Assembly (NCBI GenBank): GCA_910583615.1
Contig: CAJTXP010000038.1
Location: 1-41,195, forward strand
DNA length: 41,195 nucleotides
Source of the DNA: an uncultured Lachnospiraceae bacterium
GTDB lineage: Bacteria; Bacillota; Clostridia; Lachnospirales; Lachnospiraceae
Direction: 5' to 3'
The notes under the pieces are model-generated. The model did not search any database and was not told the DNA's origin. It saw nothing but the letters and a program-made list of their open reading frames with translations. Numbering within the stretch: position 1 is the stretch's first letter; each line of letters starts with the position of its first letter. Positions 18,140 to 25,302 of the stretch are shown here, one piece after another. Both the position numbers and the translations under genes were made by a program.

Positions 18140-19105
18140 ATGAACGCAAAAATCATCGGGACCGGGTGGGAACTGCCGGCATATGAAGCGGATAACAATT
18201 ATCTGTCGACGATCATGGATACCAGTGATGAGTGGATCACAGAACGTACCGGAATCCGGAAACGGCATCTGGCGAAAGAGGAGACTACTACGTCGCTGGC
18301 AGCAGGGGCGGCCGGGAAGGCTCTGAAAGCCTCCGGACTCAGGGCAGAGCAGATCGATCTTCTGATCGTGGCGACGATCACGTCGGACACGGAGACTCCC
18401 AGCACTGCCTGCCGGGTTCAGGCGGAACTGGGCGCTGTGAATGCGGTGGCATTCGATATTAATGCTGCATGTTCCGGTTTTCTGTATGCCATACATACAG
18501 CAGACGCATTTATCAGAAGCGGCATTTATAAAAATGCCCTGCTGGTCGGAGCGGAGACCTTGTCGAAACTGGTGGACTGGACGGACCGGAGTACCTGTGT
18601 TCTTTTTGGAGACGGAGCCGGGGCTGCAGTCCTCACATCATCGGAACAGGGCGGGGTGACTGCGCAGACAGTGGGAAGCGACGGAAGCAGATGGGAGGTG
18701 CTCTCGTGTACGGGGCGTTCCAATCATAATCCCATATGCCAGGAACCGGCGGGTCCCGGCTTTCTTCAGATGAACGGTCAGGAGGTATTTAAATTTGCCA
18801 TAAAAACTGTTCCTCTCTGCATTGAGGATGCACTGGAACAGGCGGGGATTCCCGCAGAAAAAGTAACTTATTTTCTTCTGCATCAGGCGAATAAACGGAT
18901 CATCCAGTCGGTGGCAAAACGCCTGAAGCAGTCGGAGGACAAGTTTCCCATGAACATTGACCAGTGCGCCAATACGTCGGCAGCAAGTCTTCCGATCCTT
19001 CTGGCGCAGATGGATGAACAGGGACGGCTTCATTCGGGAGATATTCTGGTTCTGTCCGGATTCGGGGCGGGTCTGACCTGGGGCGCCTGCGTGATGGAAT
19101 GGTAA
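18140..19105 (+). CDS. fabH: 3-oxoacyl-ACP synthase III
   Basis: The 321-aa KAS III starts type II fatty acid synthesis by condensing acyl-CoA with malonyl-ACP. Motifs seen are TGIRKRH near the N-terminus, the active-site Cys in AACSGFLYA, the His in LLHQANKRI and the Asn in CANTSAASLP. ATG 18140 follows GAGGATGG. It is the first gene of the fab cluster and has the FabT-like operator and a strong promoter upstream. A second promoter lies between it and acpP, so fabH can be transcribed separately. The canonical catalytic triad is complete. Confidence 0.95.
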   Translation: MNAKIIGTGWELPAYEADNNYLSTIMDTSDEWITERTGIRKRHLAKEETTTSLAAGAAGKALKASGLRAEQIDLLIVATITSDTETPSTACRVQAELGAVNAVAFDINAACSGFLYAIHTADAFIRSGIYKNALLVGAETLSKLVDWTDRSTCVLFGDGAGAAVLTSSEQGGVTAQTVGSDGSRWEVLSCTGRSNHNPICQEPAGPGFLQMNGQEVFKFAIKTVPLCIEDALEQAGIPAEKVTYFLLHQANKRIIQSVAKRLKQSEDKFPMNIDQCANTSAASLPILLAQMDEQGRLHSGDILVLSGFGAGLTWGACVMEW

Positions 19106-19195
19106 TGCGGCTGCTGTTCGGGGGAGCAGCCCGGTTCACAGACTGGCCGCTTCCGTGAACAGTAATATAATGCGGGTAAAATTTGAAAAAACATA

Positions 19196-19236
19196 TTGAC
19201 AAAACAGATAGGCAACTATATACTTTGATTGTCAAA
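19196..19236 (+). promoter_or_regulatory. acpP promoter with FabT-like operator
   Basis: TTGACA (19196-19201) and TATACT (19219-19224) are 17 bases apart. TTTGATTGTCAAA (19224-19236) abuts and overlaps the -10 box. It shares the TTTGA-N3-TCAAA form with the fabH site, and the promoter boxes are identical, so both are likely controlled by the same regulator. Binding over the -10 would directly exclude RNA polymerase. Confidence 0.8.
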
Positions 19237-19275
19237 GTAATTAAATGAAAACAGATATAAAAGGAGATCATTACA

Positions 19276-19509
19276 ATGTTGGAGAAGATTAAAGAAATGG
19301 TAGCAGAGCAGTTGAATGTGGAAGCGGCAGACCTGACTGCAGGGACTTCCTTTAAAGATGATCTGGGAGCGGATTCTCTGGATCTGTTCGAGCTGGTGAC
19401 AAACCTGGAGGATGAGTATGAGATCGAGATCCCGTCCGAGGAACTTGAGAATCTCACGACAGTAGGCGCGGTTGCAGATTATCTGAAAGCCAAAGGGATC
19501 GAAGAGTAG
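19276..19509 (+). CDS. acpP: Acyl carrier protein
   Basis: The 77-aa acidic protein carries growing acyl chains as 4'-phosphopantetheine thioesters. The attachment site is Ser34 in the motif LGADSLDLFEL. The typical helix II/III sequence EDEYEIEIPSEELENLTTVG follows. AAGGAG at 19260-19265 precedes the start. It has its own FabT-like operator and promoter and leads the fabK-fabD-fabG-fabF-fabZ run. Confidence 0.96.
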   Translation: MLEKIKEMVAEQLNVEAADLTAGTSFKDDLGADSLDLFELVTNLEDEYEIEIPSEELENLTTVGAVADYLKAKGIEE

Positions 19510-19552
19510 GGAATCGTAAGGAATCAAGGAAGAGGAAAGCAGGTGTCTGTTT

Positions 19553-20479
19553 ATGAAGACAAGAGTTACGGAACTGTTGGGAATAGAGAAGCCGATCATC
19601 CAGGGAGGTATGGCGTGGGTGGCAGAGTCCCATCTGGCGGCGGCTGTATCGGAGGCAGGCGGCTTCGGACTGATCGGTGCGGCGAATGCACCGGCGGATG
19701 TGGTGCGGAATTATATCCGTGAGGCAAAGGAACTGACGGACAGACCCTTTGGCGTCAATATCATGCTGCTGAGCCCTTTTGCGGATGATATCGCTCAGGT
19801 AGTGGTGGAAGAAGGCGTCGCAGCGGTAACCACAGGGGCCGGTAATCCGGAGAAATACATGGCGCAGTGGAAAGATGCAGGGATCAAGGTTATCCCGGTG
19901 GTGGCATCCGTAGCTCTTGCAAAGCGTATGGAGCGTTGCGGGGCAGACGCAGTGGTGGCGGAGGGAACAGAGTCCGGCGGGCACATCGGCCAGGCGACGA
20001 CCATGACGCTGGTGCCCCAGGTAGTGGACGCCGTGACCGTTCCGGTGATCGCAGCGGGCGGCATTGCAGACGGAAGGGGTTTTGCAGCAGCCATGATGCT
20101 GGGCGCGGAGGCGGTCCAGATGGGGACCCGGTTCTGCGTATCCGACGAATGTGTGATCCATGAGAAATACAAGGAGCGTATCCTGAAGGCAAAGGACATC
20201 GATTCTGAGGTAACCGGCAGGAGCCATGGGCATCCGGTCAGAGGACTTCGCAACAGGATGACCCGGGAATACCTGAAGCTGGAGGCGGAGGGCGCTTCCT
20301 TTGAAGAACTGGAAAAGCTGACGCTGGGCGGTCTTAGAAAAGCAGTCGTAGAAGGCGACACGGATAACGGATCTGTTCTTGCGGGCCAGATCGCAGGTAT
20401 GGTGAACCGGCGCCAGAGCTGCCGGGAGATTATTGATGAGATCATGGACCAGGCGGAGCTTTTGCTGAAATTAAAATAG
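19553..20479 (+). CDS. fabK: Enoyl-ACP reductase II, FMN-dependent
   Basis: The 308-aa protein is a TIM-barrel flavoprotein of the nitronate-monooxygenase/FabK family that reduces trans-2-enoyl-ACP in the last step of each elongation cycle. Motifs seen are IEKPIIQGGMAWV at the N-terminus, AAVSEAGGFGLIG, the phosphate-binding GTESGGHIG, VIAAGGIADGRG and GAEAVQMGTRF. It lies 43 nt after acpP. Use of FabK instead of FabI is typical of clostridia and streptococci. The position inside the fab cluster favours FabK over a nitronate monooxygenase. Confidence 0.93.
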   Translation: MKTRVTELLGIEKPIIQGGMAWVAESHLAAAVSEAGGFGLIGAANAPADVVRNYIREAKELTDRPFGVNIMLLSPFADDIAQVVVEEGVAAVTTGAGNPEKYMAQWKDAGIKVIPVVASVALAKRMERCGADAVVAEGTESGGHIGQATTMTLVPQVVDAVTVPVIAAGGIADGRGFAAAMMLGAEAVQMGTRFCVSDECVIHEKYKERILKAKDIDSEVTGRSHGHPVRGLRNRMTREYLKLEAEGASFEELEKLTLGGLRKAVVEGDTDNGSVLAGQIAGMVNRRQSCREIIDEIMDQAELLLKLK

Positions 20480-20641
20480 GACCGGAAGATACAGCCGGCA
20501 TACGGCGCAGATGCCGCAGGCGGACTGTATGAGGCTGGTGCACGGAAAGAAGGAGGACTGCTGTGCAGGATGGCATGGCAGTCCCTGTTTTCAAATAGAA
20601 ATTTTGATATTCAAAGGAAATGGACGGGAGAGATCGGTAAG

Positions 20642-21559
20642 ATGAGTAAGACAGCATTTGTATTTCCAGGACAGGGCGCACAGTATGTGGGCATGGGAAA
20701 GGATTTTTATGAAGCATTTCCGGAGTGCCGGGAAGTGTTTGAGACGGCTTCCGAGGCGTCGGGACTTGACATTGCGAAGCTTTGTTTTGAAGAAAATGAA
20801 CAGATCAATCAGACAGAATATACACAGATCTGCATGCTTGCCGCGGAGATGGCGGTGCTCCGGGCCGTGGAGGGAAAAGGCATACGCTCTTCTGTGAATG
20901 CGGGTCTGAGCCTGGGCGAATACGGCGCACTGGTGGCATCGGGGGCCATGGGGCTTAAGGATGCTTTTAAAGTTGTGCGCAGGCGCGGGATTCTTATGCA
21001 GGAAGCGGTGCCTGCAGGGGGCGCCATGGCAGCAGTCCTGGCCATGGATGCGGCAAAGATCGAGGAGGTCTGCGGACAGACGGAAGGGATCGTATCTGTT
21101 GCAAACTATAACTGCCCGGGGCAGATCGTGATTACCGGAGAAGAGGATGCGGTGGATGCGGCATGCGAAGCGCTGAAGGCAGCCGGAGCAAAGAGGACCA
21201 TACGCCTGAATGTAAGCGGTCCGTTTCATTCACAGATGCTTTCGGAGGCCGGCGAGAAGCTTATGGAGGTCTTGGCGGAGGTAGAGCTTACGGCATTTGA
21301 CACGCCGTATATTACCAATGTGACGGCGGGCTATGTGACTTCCACAGACGGGATCAAAGAGCTTCTCTGCCGTCAGGTGTCCTCCAGTGTGCGCTGGCAG
21401 CAGTCCATGGAGCGCATGATCGCAGACGGCGTGGATACGTTCATCGAGATGGGACCGGGGAAAACACTGTCCGGTTTTATGCGGAAGATCAGCCGGGATG
21501 TGAAGATGATGAATATTGAGAACATGGCAGATTTTGAGAAGGTCATGGCTGCACTGTAA
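20642..21559 (+). CDS. fabD: Malonyl-CoA:ACP transacylase
   Basis: The 305-aa protein transfers malonyl from CoA to ACP. It begins KTAFVFPGQGAQYVGMGKD, has the nucleophile elbow GLSLGEYGALVASGA with the catalytic Ser, an Arg in VVRRRGILMQEAV, and the second catalytic His in VSGPFHSQML. ATG 20642 gives the normal N-terminus; the 24 upstream residues in frame are not part of the family. The 160-nt gap after fabK contains no obvious promoter. Confidence 0.95.
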   Translation: MSKTAFVFPGQGAQYVGMGKDFYEAFPECREVFETASEASGLDIAKLCFEENEQINQTEYTQICMLAAEMAVLRAVEGKGIRSSVNAGLSLGEYGALVASGAMGLKDAFKVVRRRGILMQEAVPAGGAMAAVLAMDAAKIEEVCGQTEGIVSVANYNCPGQIVITGEEDAVDAACEALKAAGAKRTIRLNVSGPFHSQMLSEAGEKLMEVLAEVELTAFDTPYITNVTAGYVTSTDGIKELLCRQVSSSVRWQQSMERMIADGVDTFIEMGPGKTLSGFMRKISRDVKMMNIENMADFEKVMAAL

Positions 21560-21590
21560 AAATGCTGTTGTTTATAAGAGGAGATTTGTA

Positions 21591-22331
21591 ATGCTGGAAA
21601 ATAAAATTGCCCTGGTTACCGGGGCGGCAAAAGGGATCGGCCGTGCCATTGCGCTGGCGCTGGCGGCAGAGGGGGCGACCGTGGTCGTCAATTATAACGG
21701 ATCCGCAGAGAGAGCCGAAAAGACTGTGGAGGAGATCCGTGCGCTGGGGGCGGACGGATGCGCATATCAGTGCAATGTGGCGGATACGCAGGCAGCGCTT
21801 TCTATGATCAAAGAAGTGACTGCAAAATACGGCAGTCTGGATATTCTGGTTAACAATGCGGGGATCACAAGAGACAACCTGATCATGAAGATGTCGGAAG
21901 AAGATTTTGACGCAGTGATAAACGCCAATCTGAAAGGCTGTTTTAACACCATCAAGGCGGTGAGCCGCCAGATGCTGAAGCAGCGGTCGGGGCGCATCAT
22001 CAATATTACATCCGTATCCGGTATTCTTGGCAATGCAGGACAGGCCAATTATGCGGCGTCCAAGGCAGGCGTCATCGGTCTGACCAAGACCATGGCGAGA
22101 GAGCTGGCAAGCCGCGGGATCACAGTGAACGCGGTGGCGCCGGGATTCGTGGATACGGACATGACTCAGGTGCTTTCCGACAGCGTGAAGGAAGCGGCGA
22201 CGGCTCAGATCCCTCTGGGACGGTTTGGGAAGCCGGAGGATATCGCCAATATGGTGGCTTATCTGGCTTCGGAAAAGGCAGCCTATATCACAGGGCAGAT
22301 CATCAGTGTAGACGGAGGTATGGCGATCTAA
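21591..22331 (+). CDS. fabG: 3-oxoacyl-ACP reductase
   Basis: The 246-aa short-chain dehydrogenase reduces 3-oxoacyl-ACP with NADPH. The cofactor loop TGAAKGIG, NNAG motif, catalytic Ser in NITSVSG, YAASK (Tyr and Lys) and C-terminal GQIISVDGGM are all present. AGAGGAG precedes ATG 21591. Its stop codon shares one base with the fabF start (TAATG), so translation is coupled. Confidence 0.96.
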   Translation: MLENKIALVTGAAKGIGRAIALALAAEGATVVVNYNGSAERAEKTVEEIRALGADGCAYQCNVADTQAALSMIKEVTAKYGSLDILVNNAGITRDNLIMKMSEEDFDAVINANLKGCFNTIKAVSRQMLKQRSGRIINITSVSGILGNAGQANYAASKAGVIGLTKTMARELASRGITVNAVAPGFVDTDMTQVLSDSVKEAATAQIPLGRFGKPEDIANMVAYLASEKAAYITGQIISVDGGMAI

Positions 22332-23566
22332 TGAGAAGAGTAGTTGTGACTGGAATGGGAGCGATCACTCCCCTTGGACTGAATGTAACGGATTATTTTG
22401 AAAATATCAAGGCCGGCAATCATGGATTCGGCATCATTTCCAAATTTGACGCCTCTGAGTACAAGGCCCATGTGGCGGCGGAGGTCAAAGGCTTCTCTGC
22501 GAAGGAATTTATGGATTTTAAAGCGGCAAAGAGGATGGAGCCCTTCTCCCAGTACGCGGTGGCGGCGGCGAAGGAAGCCATGGAGCAGGCGGGACTTGAC
22601 ATGGAAAAAGAGGACGCCTACCGGGTGGGCTGCTCTATTGGCTCCGGCATCGGAAGCCTGGAGGTGATTGAGCGGGAATACACCAGGCTGAATCAGAAAG
22701 GACCCAACCGTGTGGCGCCCCTGATGGTGCCTTTGATGATCTCCAACATGGCGGCAGGAAATGTGTCGATCGCATACGGCTTAAAAGGAAAAAGCCTGAA
22801 TGTGGTGACCGCCTGCGCCACCGGAACCCACTCTATCGGCGAGGCATACCGGAGCATCCAGACCGGTGATGCGGATGTGATGCTGGCAGGCGGCACGGAG
22901 AGCTGCATCTGCCCCACCGGCGTGGCGGGATTTGCGGCGCTGACGGCGCTCTCCGGCAGCGAGGACCCGGACCGCTGTTCCATTCCGTTTGATAAAGACC
23001 GGGACGGCTTTGTCATGGGCGAGGGTGCAGGCGTGGTCGTTCTGGAAGAGCTGGAGCATGCGAAGAGCCGCGGAGCCAGGATCCTGGCGGAGGTCGTGGG
23101 CTACGGCGCTACCAGCGACGCGTACCATATTACTTCCCCGGCGGAGGACGGCATGGGTGCGGCGACGGCCATGAAATGGGCGGTGGAGGAATCCGGCGCT
23201 GCCATGGAGGATATCATGTATATCAACGCCCATGGGACCAGCACCCATCACAACGACCTGTTTGAGACCCGCGCCATCAAACTGGCGTTCGGAGCGCATG
23301 CGAAAGAGATGAAAGTCAATTCCACCAAATCCATGATCGGGCATCTGCTGGGAGCCGCAGGAGCCGTAGAGTTCATCACCTGCGTCAAGGAGATGGAAGA
23401 GGGCTTCGTCCATGTGACGAGAGGACTGGAAAACCCGGACGAGGAGCTGGATCTGGATTACGTACAGGGCGAGGGCGTGAGCATGGAGCTGACTTACGCA
23501 CTGTCCAATTCTCTGGGATTCGGCGGGCATAACGCCAGCATCCTCATCAAAAAATACGAAGCCTAG
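22331..23566 (+). CDS. fabF: 3-oxoacyl-ACP synthase II
   Basis: The 411-aa condensing enzyme elongates acyl-ACP with malonyl-ACP. It begins RRVVVTGMGAITPLG, has the active Cys in VVTACATGTHSIGEAY, the first His in NAHGTSTHHND and the second in STKSMIGHLLGAAGAVE, and ends SLGFGGHNAS. The GGAGG ribosome site lies within the end of fabG. Length and catalytic residues are typical. Confidence 0.97.
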   Translation: MRRVVVTGMGAITPLGLNVTDYFENIKAGNHGFGIISKFDASEYKAHVAAEVKGFSAKEFMDFKAAKRMEPFSQYAVAAAKEAMEQAGLDMEKEDAYRVGCSIGSGIGSLEVIEREYTRLNQKGPNRVAPLMVPLMISNMAAGNVSIAYGLKGKSLNVVTACATGTHSIGEAYRSIQTGDADVMLAGGTESCICPTGVAGFAALTALSGSEDPDRCSIPFDKDRDGFVMGEGAGVVVLEELEHAKSRGARILAEVVGYGATSDAYHITSPAEDGMGAATAMKWAVEESGAAMEDIMYINAHGTSTHHNDLFETRAIKLAFGAHAKEMKVNSTKSMIGHLLGAAGAVEFITCVKEMEEGFVHVTRGLENPDEELDLDYVQGEGVSMELTYALSNSLGFGGHNASILIKKYEA

Positions 23567-23584
23567 GGCCGCGGAGGAAGCAGT

Positions 23585-24010
23585 ATGACAATGGATATCA
23601 AGGAGATTATGGAAATCATCCCCCACAGGCAGCCGTTTCTTCTGATCGACCGGATCGAAGAACTGGAACCGGGAAAAAGAGCTGTGGGAAAGAAATGCGT
23701 CACGTATAACGAGCCGTTTTTCAACGGGCATTTTCCGCAGGAGCCGGTCATGCCGGGCGTCCTGATCCTGGAAGCGCTGGCACAGGTGGGAGCCGTGGCG
23801 ATCTTAAGCCAGCCGGAGAATAAGGGAAAGACCGCATATTTCGGAGGAATCGACAAGGCGAAATTCAAAAAGAAGGTCGTGCCGGGGGATGTGCTGGTTC
23901 TGGAGCTTGAGATCGTCAAACAGAAGGGTCCCATCGGCGTGGGGAAGGCTGTGGCGACGGTGGACGGCAAGGTGGCGGCAACGGCAGAGATGACTTTTGC
24001 AGTGGGATAG
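23585..24010 (+). CDS. fabZ: 3-hydroxyacyl-ACP dehydratase
   Basis: The 141-aa hot-dog-fold protein dehydrates 3-hydroxyacyl-ACP. The motif IIPHRQPFLLIDRI and the catalytic segment FFNGHFPQEPVMPGVLILEA (His and Glu) are present. It follows fabF by 18 nt and is the last fab gene here. In many clostridia accB, accC, accD and accA are interleaved or follow; in this window they are absent and an unrelated coiled-coil gene comes next. A second in-frame ATG at 23591 is an alternative start. Confidence 0.95.
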   Translation: MTMDIKEIMEIIPHRQPFLLIDRIEELEPGKRAVGKKCVTYNEPFFNGHFPQEPVMPGVLILEALAQVGAVAILSQPENKGKTAYFGGIDKAKFKKKVVPGDVLVLELEIVKQKGPIGVGKAVATVDGKVAATAEMTFAVG

Positions 24011-24036
24011 ATTGTAAAAAAATGTCTTTTTTTGTA

Positions 24037-24065
24037 TTTTCAATCTTTGTGGGATGTGGTATACT
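24037..24065 (+). promoter_or_regulatory. Possible promoter of the coiled-coil gene
   Basis: TTTTCA (24037-24042) and TATACT (24060-24065) are spaced by 17 bases upstream of the coiled-coil gene, right after fabZ. The -35 is weak (4 of 6). Confidence 0.45.
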
Positions 24066-24119
24066 CTTTTTGTAACCGGTGACAGAGCAGCAGGAAGATT
24101 GCAAAGGAGTGTGAGCACA

Positions 24120-24626
24120 ATGACCCTGACAAAAGAAGATTTGTCAGCCATCTCCCAACTGCTGGACGTAAAGCTGAAAGCAGAATTACAGCCGATAAAA
24201 GCCGATATCCGGGATATCAGTCCGCATCTTGAGAAAGTGGACGAGCGTCTGGATGCACTGGGGCAGCGCTTGGATGCACTGGAACAGCATCTTGAGAAAG
24301 TGGACGAGCGTCTGGATGCACTGGGGCAGCGCTTGGATGCACTGGAACAGCATCTTGAGAAAGTGGACGAGCGTCTGGATGCACTGAAACAGCATCTTGA
24401 GAAGGTGGATGAGCGTCTGGATGTACTGGAACAGGATCTCAGGAATGTGAAGATGCATCTTGAGAATGTGACGGACAGAAACATCCAGTTGCTGTCAGAA
24501 AACTATGTACCGGCAGCAAAGCGGTATGAGCAGGCAGCTGAGCAGATGGAAGCGATGCAGGATGATATTGATATCCTCAAGAAAGCAGTTGCAGAGCACA
24601 GCGCAAAATTACAGAAGATTTCATAA
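24120..24626 (+). CDS. Coiled-coil repeat protein of unknown function
   Basis: The 168-aa, soluble, highly charged protein consists almost entirely of coiled coil. Its middle is built from the repeat HLEKVDERLDALGQRLDALEQ: two identical 21-residue copies followed by two shorter ones, with heptad-spaced Leu and Val. The N-terminus MTLTKEDLSAISQLLD and the design LDALEQ-HLEKVDERLD resemble small lachnospiral coiled-coil proteins and phage or cell-shape accessory proteins, but I recognise no specific family. AAGGAG precedes ATG 24120 by about 11 nt. It has its own promoter-like sequence and a terminator at 24658, so it is a single-gene unit. Repeat number probably varies between strains. Confidence 0.75.
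   Translation: MTLTKEDLSAISQLLDVKLKAELQPIKADIRDISPHLEKVDERLDALGQRLDALEQHLEKVDERLDALGQRLDALEQHLEKVDERLDALKQHLEKVDERLDVLEQDLRNVKMHLENVTDRNIQLLSENYVPAAKRYEQAAEQMEAMQDDIDILKKAVAEHSAKLQKIS
24225..24433 (+). repeat. In-frame tandem repeats, 63-bp unit
   Basis: Two identical 63-bp units (24225-24287 and 24288-24350) are followed by a shortened 42-bp unit (24351-24392) and a diverged unit from 24393. All start CATCTTGAGAA and keep the reading frame of the coiled-coil gene. The perfect identity of the first two units points to recent duplication or slippage. Confidence 0.9.
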
Positions 24627-24657
24627 AGATTATGAATCAGATAAACGGAAGATAAGG

Positions 24658-24699
24658 AAGTGCAGAACCTGTTGAGCAGTCAGCGGTTTTGCACTTTTT
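24658..24699 (+). terminator. Intrinsic terminator after the coiled-coil gene
   Basis: A 12-bp stem with one G-T pair (24658-24669 with 24685-24696) runs into a T-run at 24695-24699, 31 nt after the stop codon. Confidence 0.75.
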
Positions 24700-24789
24700 G
24701 CATGTTCGTGCAACATTTCCGGATTTCTGCGGCTCTGTTTTAGTAAGTGATGAAATTCGGTTATGAGATTCCGGAGGCGAGGTGGAGGA

Positions 24790-25302
24790 ATGGAACGATT
24801 TATGGAACTGTATCAGACCGTATACTGTGATCTGTATCGTCTGGCTTATTATTATATGGGAAACGCGGAAGATGCAGAAGATGCGGTACAGGATGCAGTA
24901 TTGTCCGCTTATGAGCATTTTGGAAATCTGAGAAAGGAAGCCTCCTTTCGCTCATGGATTTTCCGCATCCTGGTTAACTGTTGCAGGAAGAGTCTGAAAA
25001 AAAGAGGACGAAAAGATCTTCCGCTCGAAGATCTGGCAGAGATAGACCGGCACAGTCCGATGCCCCAGACAGAGGTGCTGGAACTTCTGGACATTTTGAG
25101 CAGGGAAGAGCGGCTGATTGTGCTGCTGACGGTTTTTGGAGGCTATAAAGGAGAAGAGATAGCCAGGCTTCTGCACAGGAATCACAGTACTGTCCGTTCC
25201 AAATACCGAAGGGCGCTGAAAAAACTGGAACAGGAAATCGTCCGGGAAAATGGAAGCGGGTATCGGCGCCTGAAGAGTCGGGGAAAGGAAGTGCGGAAAT
25301 GA
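24790..25302 (+). CDS. ECF sigma-70 family RNA polymerase sigma factor
   Basis: The 170-aa ECF sigma factor has region 2 at about residues 5-70 (YRLAYYYMGNAEDAEDAVQD, FRSWIFRILVNCC) and region 4 at about 100-155 (LSREERLIVLLTVFGGYKGE and the HTH IARLLHRNHSTVRSKYRRA). It is distinct from the factor at 5772. Its stop overlaps the start of the beta-propeller membrane protein (ATGA), which suggests that protein is its anti-sigma partner. ATG 24790 follows GGAGGCGAGGTGGA. TGCAAC near 24710 could be an ECF -35, but the matching -10 is not clear. Confidence 0.87.
   Translation: MERFMELYQTVYCDLYRLAYYYMGNAEDAEDAVQDAVLSAYEHFGNLRKEASFRSWIFRILVNCCRKSLKKRGRKDLPLEDLAEIDRHSPMPQTEVLELLDILSREERLIVLLTVFGGYKGEEIARLLHRNHSTVRSKYRRALKKLEQEIVRENGSGYRRLKSRGKEVRK

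Noticed and set aside
24225..24433. Tandem repeats that might suggest a CRISPR array
   Set aside because: Units are contiguous, in frame and coding for a coiled coil; there are no spacers.
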